Positions 8,786 through 17,851 of a stretch of DNA of 64,000 nt are shown here, in pieces (position 1 is the stretch's first letter; every line of letters begins with the position of its first letter). Both the position numbers and the translations under genes were made by a program. The stretch is from Candidatus Latescibacterota bacterium (GTDB taxonomy: Bacteria; Latescibacterota; MWCZ01): contig JAKJDF010000002.1 of the NCBI GenBank assembly GCA_022706085.1, positions 1 through 64,000 on the forward strand, in the 5' to 3' direction. Under the pieces are notes generated by a model. The model was not told the origin of the DNA. It made no database searches and worked only from the letters and a program-made list of their open reading frames with translations.

Positions 8786-9691
8786 ATGAACTCCGGACTG
8801 CAAGAGACGTCCCTGCCGGGCGTGCCGCTGTTTGCGCGAGGCAAAGTGCGTGACGTGTACGATCTCGGCGAACGATTGCTCATCGTCGCGACCGACAGAA
8901 TCAGTGCGTTCGACTGCGTCCTGCCGACGCCGGTTCCGCAGAAGGGCGTGATTCTTACGCAGATGTCTTTGTTCTGGCTCTCGATGATGAGCGACATACT
9001 GCCGAATCACCTTATCACTGCGGACGTGGCAGAATACCCCGCGGACTTGCGCAAATACAGGGACCAACTGGAAGGTCGGTCCATGCTGGTTCGCAAAGCA
9101 AGAAGGATTGACGTCGAGTGCGTGGTTCGAGGATATCTCGCGGGATCAGGCTGGAAAGACTACCAGAAAACCGGAATGGTGTGCGGGCACGCATTGCTCC
9201 CGGGCTTGCGGGAGTGTGATAAGCTTCCGGAACCGATCTTTACGCCGGCAACGAAAGAAGAGTCAGGTCACGACGTGAATGTCAGCCGCGAGCACCTGGT
9301 GACGCTCGTCGGACGCGAGCTGGCCTCGGAACTTGAGCGGCTGAGCCTTGCGGTCTACGAACGAGGCCGGCAATATGCGGAAAAACGTGGCATCATCATC
9401 GCCGATACGAAATTCGAATTCGGGTGGATTGACGGGCGCATCAGCCTCATTGACGAGATCATGTCCCCCGATTCGTCCCGTTTCTGGCCGGCGGATACCT
9501 ATCAACCCGGTCGGGCGCAGGACAGCTTCGACAAGCAATACGTTCGAGACTATCTGGAAACCCTCGACTGGGACAAGACGCCTCCTGCTCCACCCCTGCC
9601 CGCCGACATACTTGCCGGCACCCAGGCAAAATACCGCGAAGCCTACGAGCGTCTTGTGGGAAAACCATTTCGTCCTCCCGAAGGAGCTTAG
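8786..9691 (+). CDS. purC: SAICAR synthetase (phosphoribosylaminoimidazole-succinocarboxamide synthase)
   Basis: ATP-dependent condensation of CAIR with aspartate. Recognised by RGKVRDVYDLG and VATDRISAFDCVLP at the N-terminus (phosphate-binding loop), TPATKEESGHDVNVS in the centre and IDEIMSPDSSRFWP near residue 230. It belongs to the roughly 300-residue Ade1-type branch. The start is uncertain: in-frame ATGs occur at 8723, 8774 and 8786. None has a strong ribosome site, and 8786 best matches the family's usual distance to RGKVRD. Between purN and purH on the same strand. Confidence 0.94.
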   Translation: MNSGLQETSLPGVPLFARGKVRDVYDLGERLLIVATDRISAFDCVLPTPVPQKGVILTQMSLFWLSMMSDILPNHLITADVAEYPADLRKYRDQLEGRSMLVRKARRIDVECVVRGYLAGSGWKDYQKTGMVCGHALLPGLRECDKLPEPIFTPATKEESGHDVNVSREHLVTLVGRELASELERLSLAVYERGRQYAEKRGIIIADTKFEFGWIDGRISLIDEIMSPDSSRFWPADTYQPGRAQDSFDKQYVRDYLETLDWDKTPPAPPLPADILAGTQAKYREAYERLVGKPFRPPEGA

Positions 9692-9697
9692 CAGATC

Positions 9698-11344
9698 GTG
9701 ATTGTCAAACGTGCATTGATCAGCGTTTCAGACAAAACAGGTGTCGTGCCTTTTGCCGAAGCGCTGGTTTCCGAACTCGGTGTCGAAATACTCTCCACGG
9801 GCGGCACCGCCAGGGCCCTCCGCGAAAAAGGCATCGCGGTCACCGACGTCTCTTCGTTCACCGGCAGCCCGGAGATTCTCGACGGACGCGTGAAAACGCT
9901 TCACCCCGCGGTCCACGGAGGCATTCTCTGCCGTCGGGACCATCCCGGGGACCGGAAGCTCATCGAAAACGGATCCATTCGCCCGATAGACCTGGTGGTC
10001 GTGAACCTCTACCCGTTCCGGGAAACCGTCGCGAAACCCGATGTCACCATTGAAGATGCGATAGAAAACATAGACATCGGCGGTCCGACGATGATCCGTT
10101 CAGCCGCAAAAAACCATGCGTGGGTCGCCGTGATAACCGATCCGGAGGATTACGATTCCATCCTGGAAGAACTGCGGAAAAACGGCGGGGAAATTTCGGA
10201 GAAGTCGCGGCGGAGGCTGGCGGTCAAGGCGTTCCGTCACACCGCACAGTACGACGCGGCGATCGACACCTTCCTCAGCGACCGGCTGGAAGGGGAGCAT
10301 GTTTTCCACGGGTACTACGTGGACGGCAGAGTGCTTCGATACGGCGAAAATCCCCATCAGACGCCTGCGTATGTCTACCGTAACCCCGCCAGCGACGAAC
10401 CTTCCGTGGTTTCCGGAAAACTTCTCCACGGCAAGGAGATGTCCTACAACAACTACGTCGACGCCAATTCCGCGCTTGCGATGGTGAAGGATCTTGCGGA
10501 TTCCATCGCCGTTTCCGTGATCAAGCACAACAACCCGGCCGGCATCGCCACGGGAGAAACCCTCGCCGAGGCTCTGGAACGGGCATGGTATGGCGACCCT
10601 CTGCGCACCACCCCCATGGGAAGCGTGATTGCGGCAACGCGACCGGTGAATCTGGCCGCGGCGGAATTCCTCAAGGGCCGCTTCGTCGAAGTGATGGTTG
10701 CACCGGGGTTTGAGCCTGATGCCCTTGAGTTTCTCCGCGCCAAAAGCAAGGACATCCGCCTTGTGGAAATCGCGCCGCTCGCCACGGGAACGCCTGAACC
10801 GTTCATGGCAAAAACAATCGCCGGAGGGTTACTCGTCCAACCCGTAGACAGGCACGTAACCGCAACGTGGAACGTGCCGACCGCCGCGAAATTCCCACCC
10901 ACGCTGGAGCCACTCGCCCGCTTCGCGGTGATCGCCGTCAAACACACTCGATCGAACGCGATCATCCTTGCGCGTGAGTATCGACCGGGATACTACGAAC
11001 TGGTCGGACTCGGAGCGGGCCAGCCAAACCGCGTGGACAGCCTCCGAGCGCTGGCGGCACCAAAAGCCAGGGCGAACTTCGAAATGGAATACGATGAAAA
11101 ACGCGCTCTGAAGGTCAAAGCGGGCGAAACGCGGGATGAATACGTCGCGCGCCAGTTCGCCAACGTTGTACTTGCCTCGGACGCGTTCTTTCCCTTTGAC
11201 GACTCTGCAGTTGCCGCACATTCCTGGGGAATCCGCTACCTCGTGCAGCCAGGCGGGTCCATACGCGATGACGAAGTCATTGCCACGTGTGACAGACTGG
11301 GCATCGCAATGGCGCTTACCGGAATGCGGCACTTTACGCACTGA
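9698..11344 (+). CDS. purH: Bifunctional AICAR formyltransferase / IMP cyclohydrolase
   Basis: Catalyses the last two steps of IMP synthesis. The N-terminal 200 residues form the methylglyoxal-synthase-like IMP cyclohydrolase (ALISVSDKTGV, STGGTARALRE, RVKTLHPAVHGGIL). The rest is the AICAR transformylase, with VIKHNNPAGIA carrying the conserved Lys-His pair. 548 residues, slightly longer than the usual 510-530. The GTG start at 9698 has an AAGGAG site that overlaps the end of purC, 6 bases away, so translational coupling is likely. Confidence 0.96.
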   Translation: MIVKRALISVSDKTGVVPFAEALVSELGVEILSTGGTARALREKGIAVTDVSSFTGSPEILDGRVKTLHPAVHGGILCRRDHPGDRKLIENGSIRPIDLVVVNLYPFRETVAKPDVTIEDAIENIDIGGPTMIRSAAKNHAWVAVITDPEDYDSILEELRKNGGEISEKSRRRLAVKAFRHTAQYDAAIDTFLSDRLEGEHVFHGYYVDGRVLRYGENPHQTPAYVYRNPASDEPSVVSGKLLHGKEMSYNNYVDANSALAMVKDLADSIAVSVIKHNNPAGIATGETLAEALERAWYGDPLRTTPMGSVIAATRPVNLAAAEFLKGRFVEVMVAPGFEPDALEFLRAKSKDIRLVEIAPLATGTPEPFMAKTIAGGLLVQPVDRHVTATWNVPTAAKFPPTLEPLARFAVIAVKHTRSNAIILAREYRPGYYELVGLGAGQPNRVDSLRALAAPKARANFEMEYDEKRALKVKAGETRDEYVARQFANVVLASDAFFPFDDSAVAAHSWGIRYLVQPGGSIRDDEVIATCDRLGIAMALTGMRHFTH

Positions 11345-11401
11345 ACCAATCGAAAGAAACGGGATAACACACACGCCACTGCACCAGCGTCGAGGAGTGC
11401 C

Positions 11402-12421
11402 ATGCGATTCTCTCTCGCCGGGATGATTTCAAACGACATCGGGGTTGATCTCGGCACTGCGAACACCCTTGTCTGGGTAAAGGGCCGCGGCATCGTGCTC
11501 AACGAGCCCTCCATTGTTGCGGTCGAGCGAAACACAAGGAAGCCGCTTGCCATCGGCGCGGAAGCCAAGCAGATGCTGGGCCGTGCCCCGTCGGAAATCG
11601 AAGTGATTCGGCCGATGAAGGATGGCGTCATCGCGAATTTTGAAATCGCGGAGGAAATGCTTCGCGGCTTTCTGACCAAGGTGCAGAGGAACCGGGGTCT
11701 TTTCCGGCCACGGGTGGTGATCTGTGTTCCGTCGGGTATCACCGAGGTTGAGAAGCGTGCGGTGCGGGACAGCGCCGAGGCTGCCCGGGCGAATGAGGTA
11801 TACCTCATCGCCGAACCGATGGCCGCTGCGATCGGTGCGGGGCTTCCCATCGAGAACCCCGTGGGGTCGATGATCATAGATATCGGAGGCGGAACGAGCG
11901 AGATCGCGGTGATCAGCCTTTCGGGTATCGTGACGACGATCTCAGAGCGCATTGGTGGCGACGAGATGGACGAAGCAATCATCCAGTACGTGAAGCGCAC
12001 GTACAATCTGTCCATTGGCAATCGCATGGCGGAGGAGATCAAGATCAGGATCGGCTCAGCGTATCCACTGCCCGAGGAAATGGAGCACACCGTCCGCGGC
12101 CGCCATCTTGTAACAAATATCCCGCAGGTTGTTGTCGTGACGGCTTCCGAGATTCGGGAAGCGCTTTCCGAGAGCATTGATCGGATTGTGCAGGCGGTAC
12201 TTCAGGCTCTTGAGCGCACACCTCCGGAACTTGCGGCTGACATCATCGACAGGGGAATAGCCCTGAGCGGCGGCGGCGCGCTTATCAAGGGGCTGGATGA
12301 ACGTTTGAGGGAAGCCACGAACCTCCCCATCAACGTGGTTGACGACCCTCTTACCGCAGTCGTGCGGGGGACGGGCATAGTGCTGGAGGATATTTCGGCC
12401 TACAAAAAAGTCCTCATGTAG
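11402..12421 (+). CDS. mreB: Rod shape-determining actin homolog MreB
   Basis: Bacterial actin that guides lateral cell-wall synthesis beneath the inner membrane. Shows the actin-fold phosphate motifs DIGVDLGTANTLVWVKG near the start and IDIGGGTSEIAVISL near residue 160, and ALSGGGALIKGLDE near 285. 339 residues, standard. A GAGGAG ribosome site precedes the ATG. It begins a canonical mreB-mreC-mreD-mrdA-rodA operon. Confidence 0.97.
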   Translation: MRFSLAGMISNDIGVDLGTANTLVWVKGRGIVLNEPSIVAVERNTRKPLAIGAEAKQMLGRAPSEIEVIRPMKDGVIANFEIAEEMLRGFLTKVQRNRGLFRPRVVICVPSGITEVEKRAVRDSAEAARANEVYLIAEPMAAAIGAGLPIENPVGSMIIDIGGGTSEIAVISLSGIVTTISERIGGDEMDEAIIQYVKRTYNLSIGNRMAEEIKIRIGSAYPLPEEMEHTVRGRHLVTNIPQVVVVTASEIREALSESIDRIVQAVLQALERTPPELAADIIDRGIALSGGGALIKGLDERLREATNLPINVVDDPLTAVVRGTGIVLEDISAYKKVLM

Positions 12422-12471
12422 GAAACAGCCGTGCCGACAGGTGCACGACCAAGGTAAGGTGTTGATACCGT

Positions 12472-13311
12472 ATGTTGCAGGCATTCACCCATTGGGTGTG
12501 GGCGCACATCCGCGGCGTCACGCTCACGCTTACAGTTGTCTTTTCCACCGCGCTGCTCATACGGGGACCACAGGCCTCGATTGGACCCCTCAGGTGGGGA
12601 ATTGTGCACGTTATCGCGGCCGGGCAGAGAATTTTCAGCCTCCCTATTGAACTGGCACACCTCCGAGATGAGAACCGCTATCTGCGAAGCCTTGTTCTCT
12701 CTCACATCATCCATCAAGCGGAAAACCGGGAACTCCGGAGCGAAAACGAGAGGTTGCGGCAGTTGCTGAGTTTCCGTGAACGCAGCCGGTTCTCTCTCAT
12801 TGCGGCCCGCGTGCTTGCTCACGATTCGGAGGTGCCGCCCACCACGATAACCATCGATGTTGGCTTTGTGGACGGCGTAGGTGCGAACATGCCGGTGATG
12901 ACGCCGGAGGGGTTACTCGGCCGCGTAGAGGGGCGGCCGGCCAGCCACCGTTCGCTTGTGCGGCTGATCTCGAACCCGAGCCTGCGGGTTGCGGCCGTTG
13001 TGGAGAACGAAGACCGCGGAATGGGCATACTTCGGTGTGACGGGAAACGATTGCGGGTGGAAAACGTTGCGCAGGAGGCACGGGTTCGAGAGGGGGACCC
13101 GGTTGTTACGTCGGGGATGGGCGGCATATTCCCTCCCGGCATTTACATCGGGAAGGTCCTGAAGGTGCGCAACGATCCGCACGCGTTGTTCAAAGAGATG
13201 CTTATTTCCCCCGGGGCGCGTCTTGACAGGCTGGAGGAAGTCTTTGTAGTCCGCGAGATCTCGCCTTCCGCGGCGACAATCGGTGGGGTGCCGGATGCGG
13301 TGGATCGTTGA
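12472..13311 (+). CDS. mreC: Rod shape-determining protein MreC
   Basis: Single-pass inner-membrane scaffold of the elongasome that binds PBP2. One transmembrane helix near residues 13-32 is followed by a coiled coil (about 60-105, with ELRSENERLRQLL). Then comes the beta-domain: DVGFVDGVGANMPVMTPEG near 125 and REGDPVVTSGMGGIFPPGI near 210, a typical MreC signature. 279 residues. Overlaps the start of mreD. Confidence 0.93.
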   Translation: MLQAFTHWVWAHIRGVTLTLTVVFSTALLIRGPQASIGPLRWGIVHVIAAGQRIFSLPIELAHLRDENRYLRSLVLSHIIHQAENRELRSENERLRQLLSFRERSRFSLIAARVLAHDSEVPPTTITIDVGFVDGVGANMPVMTPEGLLGRVEGRPASHRSLVRLISNPSLRVAAVVENEDRGMGILRCDGKRLRVENVAQEARVREGDPVVTSGMGGIFPPGIYIGKVLKVRNDPHALFKEMLISPGARLDRLEEVFVVREISPSAATIGGVPDAVDR

Positions 13312-13795
13312 GGCATTGTGGCTGGCGGCGGGAGCCATCGCGTACTCCACCCTCGGGCAGGAAATAGCGCTGCTGGGCGCAGTGCCGATCCTCCCGTTGA
13401 TCACGATCGTTCGAATCGCGATTACCTCGGACGAGCTTGCGGGTAATCTCTCCGGTTTCGGCGCGGGACTCCTTCTGGACCTCTTCTCACTGGAATGGTT
13501 CGGCGCATCCATGCTTGTCGGAAGTGTGGTCGGGTATGCACTCGGCGTGGCACGAAAGCACCTCGTTATCGGCAATCTGGCAACCCGCGGAGTTGTTCTC
13601 CTGGTGTCGGCAGAGGTATTCGCGATTGGAGTCGTGCTGATCAAGAGCGCCCGTGGTGCTCCGGGTCCGGAACCCTTCATCACCGCGTTCGCTTCGGGGG
13701 TCTACACCGCGCTCGTCGGCGTCGCGTGGTGGTTCTGCGTCGATCTTGCGCGCGGGATTTTCGGGTGGCGGGGGTTGTGGGATGGTGCGCGCTGA
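13295..13795 (+). CDS. mreD: Rod shape-determining protein MreD
   Basis: Small polytopic membrane protein of about 166 residues with four or five hydrophobic helices and the MreD-like GFGAGLLLDLFSLEWFGA segment. Sequence conservation in this family is low, so the call rests on topology, length and position between mreC and mrdA. The start may be ATG 13295 or GTG 13283; both overlap the end of mreC, implying translational coupling. It also overlaps the start of mrdA by 14 bases. Confidence 0.85.
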   Translation: MRWIVEALWLAAGAIAYSTLGQEIALLGAVPILPLITIVRIAITSDELAGNLSGFGAGLLLDLFSLEWFGASMLVGSVVGYALGVARKHLVIGNLATRGVVLLVSAEVFAIGVVLIKSARGAPGPEPFITAFASGVYTALVGVAWWFCVDLARGIFGWRGLWDGAR

Positions 13796-15611
13796 CCTCT
13801 CCGGCATGCGAAGCGCGAGATTCAGGGTTCTGATGGCGGTGGTTCTCGCCGCATTTCTGGCAATCACCGTCCAGCTTTACACACTCCAGGTTTTGCGTCA
13901 CGATACACTCCGCAGACGTTCCGAACAAAACGCCATGCGCACCGTTCCCGTTGAGGCAATCCGCGGAAGAATTACGGACCGCAACGGGGTGGTCCTCGTC
14001 GGGAGCAGGCCGGCGTACACCGTGGGAGTGATCCCGGCTGAAGTGAAGGACGCCGCGCATCTTGACAGCATGGTATGCCCGATCCTGCAGATTGCACCGG
14101 GAACGGTTTTGGAGAAGGTACGTCAGCAACGCCAGAGCCTTCATCGCCCAATTGAGTTGCGCCGGGATGCTCCGTTCCAGACAATCGCCTACCTCGAAGA
14201 GCACCGGCACGAGTTGCCCGGTATCGTGTATTTCGTCGAATCCCGCAGAAGGTACCCATTCGGGATACTTGCCGCTCACCTGCTGGGGTATGTACGGGAA
14301 GTCCGCGAATCCCAGTTGAAGCAGTTGAAGGATGAGGGGTACGCGCTGGGCGACCTCATGGGACAGGCGGGCGTTGAAGCCACCTACGAACGGGAGCTGC
14401 GGGGCGAAAAGGGCGAGGAATATCAGGAAGTGACTGCCACCGGTCGCGTAGTAGACAGTCATCGGCGTGAACCGGTGCGGGGCATGGATGCGCGGCTCAG
14501 CATTGACCTGGCTCTCCAGCAGGTCGCCGAATCCGCAATGGACTCGATCCAGCGAGGCGCTCTCGTTGCGCTCGACCCGAGGACCGGTGAAATACTCGCG
14601 TTGGTGAGCAGGCCTGCATTCAATCCGGACATATTTTCCACCGTCGTTCCGCCTGAGATATGGCGGGAGCTGAACGATGATGTTGAGCGTCCGTTGTTCA
14701 ATCGGGCAACGATGGGAACGTATCCGCCGGGAAGCACGGCGAAGATGGTCAGCGCCGCGGCGGGTCTGGAGACCGGCGTTCTGGACAGCTCCACCCGATT
14801 GCGGCCCTGCACCGGAGGACTGGCTTTCGGAAATCGCGTGTATGCATGCTGGAACAAGAGGGGGCATGGATCACTGAACGTTGTCCACGCGATAGAAGCC
14901 TCCTGCAACGTCTTTTTCTATCAGGTGGGCGAAAGGGTGGGTGTCGACAAGTGGGGCACGTACGCACGATTGCTCGGGCTGGGCCAAAAGACCGGGATAG
15001 ACTTGCCGGGAGAGGATGAGGGTGTTGTGCCGTCCACCCAGGTGTATGATCGAAGGTTCGGGAAGGGGAAGTGGGGTCGGGGAGAAGCGCTGAACGTGGG
15101 GATCGGCCAGGGGATTGTGCTTGTGACGCCGGTTCAGATGGCACGGTACGCCGCCGCGCTTGCGACGGGGTATCTCGTCACCCCGCACCTTGCGATCGGC
15201 TTTACCGACACCAACGGCGTGGAACACGCGCCCGAGTTGCGACCTCCGAAACCGGTCTCGATTCAACCCGATGTGTTGCGCCTGATTCGCAGTGCGATGG
15301 TGCTTGTAACCGAGGGAGGCAGCGGCACCGCGCACCGGGCAGCCGTGCCGGGTTTTCACGTCGCGGGGAAGACGGGAACCGCGCAGAACCCCCACGGGGA
15401 TGACCATTCGTGGTTCGTTGGTTTCGCACCGGTCCCAAACCCCACGATTGCAATCGCGGTAATTTGCGAGAATGCGGGGCATGGGAGCACGAGGGCAGCG
15501 CCCGTGGCCGGGGCGGTACTTCGGAGGCACCTGCTCGGGCCCGAACAGCCTCGCCCCAAGAAAGACGACGAAATGACTTCTGGACATACTGTCACTCAGT
15601 CGAGGAATTGA
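13782..15611 (+). CDS. mrdA: Penicillin-binding protein 2 (elongasome transpeptidase)
   Basis: Class B PBP that crosslinks peptidoglycan with RodA. One N-terminal membrane helix (LMAVVLAAFLAITVQL, about 18-33) is followed by the PBP dimer domain (RGRITDRNGVVLV near 65) and the transpeptidase domain. The SxxK motif is STAK with Ser near residue 318, SxN is SCN in IEASCNVFFYQVGERVG, and KTG lies in AGKTGTAQNPHG. About 609 residues. The ATG at 13782 matches family length; the frame extends upstream within mreD, but that part is not conserved. Confidence 0.95.
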   Translation: MVRADLSGMRSARFRVLMAVVLAAFLAITVQLYTLQVLRHDTLRRRSEQNAMRTVPVEAIRGRITDRNGVVLVGSRPAYTVGVIPAEVKDAAHLDSMVCPILQIAPGTVLEKVRQQRQSLHRPIELRRDAPFQTIAYLEEHRHELPGIVYFVESRRRYPFGILAAHLLGYVREVRESQLKQLKDEGYALGDLMGQAGVEATYERELRGEKGEEYQEVTATGRVVDSHRREPVRGMDARLSIDLALQQVAESAMDSIQRGALVALDPRTGEILALVSRPAFNPDIFSTVVPPEIWRELNDDVERPLFNRATMGTYPPGSTAKMVSAAAGLETGVLDSSTRLRPCTGGLAFGNRVYACWNKRGHGSLNVVHAIEASCNVFFYQVGERVGVDKWGTYARLLGLGQKTGIDLPGEDEGVVPSTQVYDRRFGKGKWGRGEALNVGIGQGIVLVTPVQMARYAAALATGYLVTPHLAIGFTDTNGVEHAPELRPPKPVSIQPDVLRLIRSAMVLVTEGGSGTAHRAAVPGFHVAGKTGTAQNPHGDDHSWFVGFAPVPNPTIAIAVICENAGHGSTRAAPVAGAVLRRHLLGPEQPRPKKDDEMTSGHTVTQSRN

Positions 15612-15616
15612 CCACG

Positions 15617-16849
15617 ATGGCGACGCCGCGGCAACAGCTCAGGAAGTACCTCGATTGGCCGCTTGTCGGCGCGGCACTTGGTCTGGTCGCATGCGGGATT
15701 GTGGGGCTGTTGAGCGCGACCACCGGTACGGCCAGCGCCCGTGTGAGCGGGCTTGCGGGCATCCAGTTCCTCTGGTTGGTCCTGGCGATCGGCGTGGCGA
15801 TCGGTGCGATCCGCGTGCCTACGCGCTTCTGGTTCGGGATTTCCTACATCCTGTACGGGATCAGCATCATCGCGCTCGTTTTGACCCTCGCGGTGGGTGT
15901 TTCGCGCATGGGGGCGGAGCGGTGGCTCGCCATAGGTCCGTTCCGCTTTCAGACGTCGGAGATCGGGAAGATCGGATTGATCCTTGCGCTGGCCCGTTAT
16001 CTCTCGTTTCACAAAGTCGCAGTTTCCCGTTTTCGCGACTTCGCGGTCACGGTTGGACTGGTTCTCGTGCCGATCGTCCTTATTCATCGGCAACCGGACC
16101 TCGGAACCGCGCTCGTCTACGGAGCGATTTTTCTTCCCATGGTCTACTGGGCTGGCCTGGAAAACCTTCATCTGCTTGCAATCGTCACCCCGGCGATCAA
16201 CGCCGTGTGCGCCTTCGCGGGGTGGATTCCCTGGCTGGTATTCCTGCTGATTCTGGTCGGAGTGCTCTTCCTCATGCGGCCGCCCCTCCGCTGGACAGTG
16301 GTAATCGCCGTGATCAATCTGGTTGTGGGGATTGTCACACCGGCAATCTGGGACCGCCTCGAGCCTTTTCAGCAGCGGCGGATTGAGACTTTTTTCAGCC
16401 CCGAGAAAGACCCGCTGGGGGCGGGTTATCAGATTATCCAGTCTCAGGTGGCGATTGGTTCAGGGGGGGTGTGGGGCAAGGGATTCCTCGAAGGTTCTCA
16501 AACGCGGCTTGCGTACCTGCCGGAGACTCACACGGATTTCATTTTTGCGGTGCTTGGAGAGGAATTCGGTTTTGTGGGCGCGATTGTTGTTGTAGCACTT
16601 TACGTTCTGCTGGTCTGGCGCATTTTCCGGATGGCACTTGTTGCCAACAGCAACTTTGCGTCGTTTGTTTGTATTGGCGTGGGTTCGATGTTCGCGTTCC
16701 ACGGGATCATCAATATCGGGATGACGATCGGGCTTGCGCCTGTTACCGGTCTTCCGCTGCTGCTGGTGAGTTACGGCGGTTCGTCGTTACTGACAAACGG
16801 GCTTGCGATCGGTATGGTGCTCGGGTTCGGGGTGCGGCGCTTTGAGTGA
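15617..16849 (+). CDS. rodA: Rod shape-determining protein RodA (SEDS glycosyltransferase)
   Basis: SEDS-family peptidoglycan polymerase partner of PBP2, polytopic inner-membrane protein of 410 residues. Recognised by HRQPDLGTALVYGAIFLPM (the conserved Asp of SEDS proteins), GYQIIQSQVAIGSGG, YLPETHTDFIFAVLGEEFG and the C-terminal GLPLLLVSYGGSSLLTNG. The start ATG 15617 has a GAGGAA site overlapping the mrdA stop codon. Confidence 0.96.
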   Translation: MATPRQQLRKYLDWPLVGAALGLVACGIVGLLSATTGTASARVSGLAGIQFLWLVLAIGVAIGAIRVPTRFWFGISYILYGISIIALVLTLAVGVSRMGAERWLAIGPFRFQTSEIGKIGLILALARYLSFHKVAVSRFRDFAVTVGLVLVPIVLIHRQPDLGTALVYGAIFLPMVYWAGLENLHLLAIVTPAINAVCAFAGWIPWLVFLLILVGVLFLMRPPLRWTVVIAVINLVVGIVTPAIWDRLEPFQQRRIETFFSPEKDPLGAGYQIIQSQVAIGSGGVWGKGFLEGSQTRLAYLPETHTDFIFAVLGEEFGFVGAIVVVALYVLLVWRIFRMALVANSNFASFVCIGVGSMFAFHGIINIGMTIGLAPVTGLPLLLVSYGGSSLLTNGLAIGMVLGFGVRRFE

Positions 16850-16871
16850 ACATGACACGGAGAAGAATGCC

Positions 16872-17849
16872 ATGCAGGGTCGGGTGCGGCGTTCGTCGTT
16901 TTTGTTTCTAGTACTGCCCCTTGGCGCAGTGCTTATGTGGAGCGCATGGGTTGTGGCGGCGGCGGGATCGTCACTCAGGATTTTCTACACGGCGAGTGTC
17001 AAAGGGTACATCGACCAGTGCGGCTGCCGGTACAATCCCACCGGCGGTATCGGGCGGCGAGCAACGTTTGTTCAGAGGAACACGGACAGCTCCGTCCCGA
17101 TGATTCTTCTTGACGGTGGCGACGTCATCGGGGAGGAGAGCGCCGTTGAGCGCATGCAGACGACGTATCTTTTCCGGGCAATGAAGGAAATGGGGTACCG
17201 AACGATTGGTGTCGGCCCCCGGGATTTTGCGTACGGCGTCGCGTATCTGCGTGAGGCCGAACGCACGTTCGGATTTACCTTCACCTGTGCCAACCTTGTG
17301 GACGACGCGACGGGGCGTACCCTGTTCGCGCCCCATGTAGTGGAGCGCGTTTCCGGAAAGGGTGGTTTCCGCCGGGCTGCCGCAACCGTGAGGGTCGGTG
17401 TGGTGAACGTGATGGGGCAGGATCGCCTTCCGCTCACGGTACCCAGCGATCCCATTCTTCGTGTCACTCCGCCGGTTCCCGCGGTTCAGAACGCCGTTGC
17501 CACGCTACGGCCACAGACGGATGTGATCGTGGTAATGGTCTACGGCACGCAGCAGCTGCTCGACAGCGTGCGGGCGGTTCCCGGGGTTGGCGTCGTGCTG
17601 GCGACGCGTCCACTGCGTCTCCCCGACCAGTGGGTATCGTTCAACCGCACGAACGTTGTCGGGTACTCCTCATTTCAGGGGAGGGGCGTCGGAAAGATTG
17701 ACATTTCTCTTGCGGGACCGCATCGGATTACCTCCGGGCGAGGCGAAATGGCCATGATGACTGCCGACATACCCGACCAACCGCGCATGGCCGAGTTGAA
17801 GCGGGAGTTCGAAGCGTGGAAGGCACGCAACGCCGGGGGAGACAGGTAG
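16872..17849 (+). CDS. Exported UshA-like metallophosphatase-fold protein, CGC motif (copy 1)
   Basis: 325 residues with an N-terminal hydrophobic signal segment (FLFLVLPLGAVLMWSAW). The fold resembles the N-terminal domain of 5'-nucleotidase/UshA: LLDGGDVIG aligns with the metal-binding GD motif. The GNHE motif position reads GPRDFAYG, and the first D-x-H is not visible. A C-G-C motif followed by NPTGG and RR (YIDQCGCRYNPTGGIGRRA) sits near residue 53. It starts 22 bases after rodA with a GGAGAAG site and is probably in the elongasome operon. It is paralogous to the next gene. It may bind a ligand or a redox partner rather than act as a phosphatase (inference). Confidence 0.65.
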   Translation: MQGRVRRSSFLFLVLPLGAVLMWSAWVVAAAGSSLRIFYTASVKGYIDQCGCRYNPTGGIGRRATFVQRNTDSSVPMILLDGGDVIGEESAVERMQTTYLFRAMKEMGYRTIGVGPRDFAYGVAYLREAERTFGFTFTCANLVDDATGRTLFAPHVVERVSGKGGFRRAAATVRVGVVNVMGQDRLPLTVPSDPILRVTPPVPAVQNAVATLRPQTDVIVVMVYGTQQLLDSVRAVPGVGVVLATRPLRLPDQWVSFNRTNVVGYSSFQGRGVGKIDISLAGPHRITSGRGEMAMMTADIPDQPRMAELKREFEAWKARNAGGDR

Positions 17850-17851
17850 CA

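Noticed and set aside
7888-8997. 369-codon minus-strand frame across purN
   Set aside because: Antisense to purN and the start of purC, both of which are unambiguous.
13680-14867. 395-codon minus-strand frame opposite PBP2
   Set aside because: Shadow of mrdA; no motif, no plausible start.
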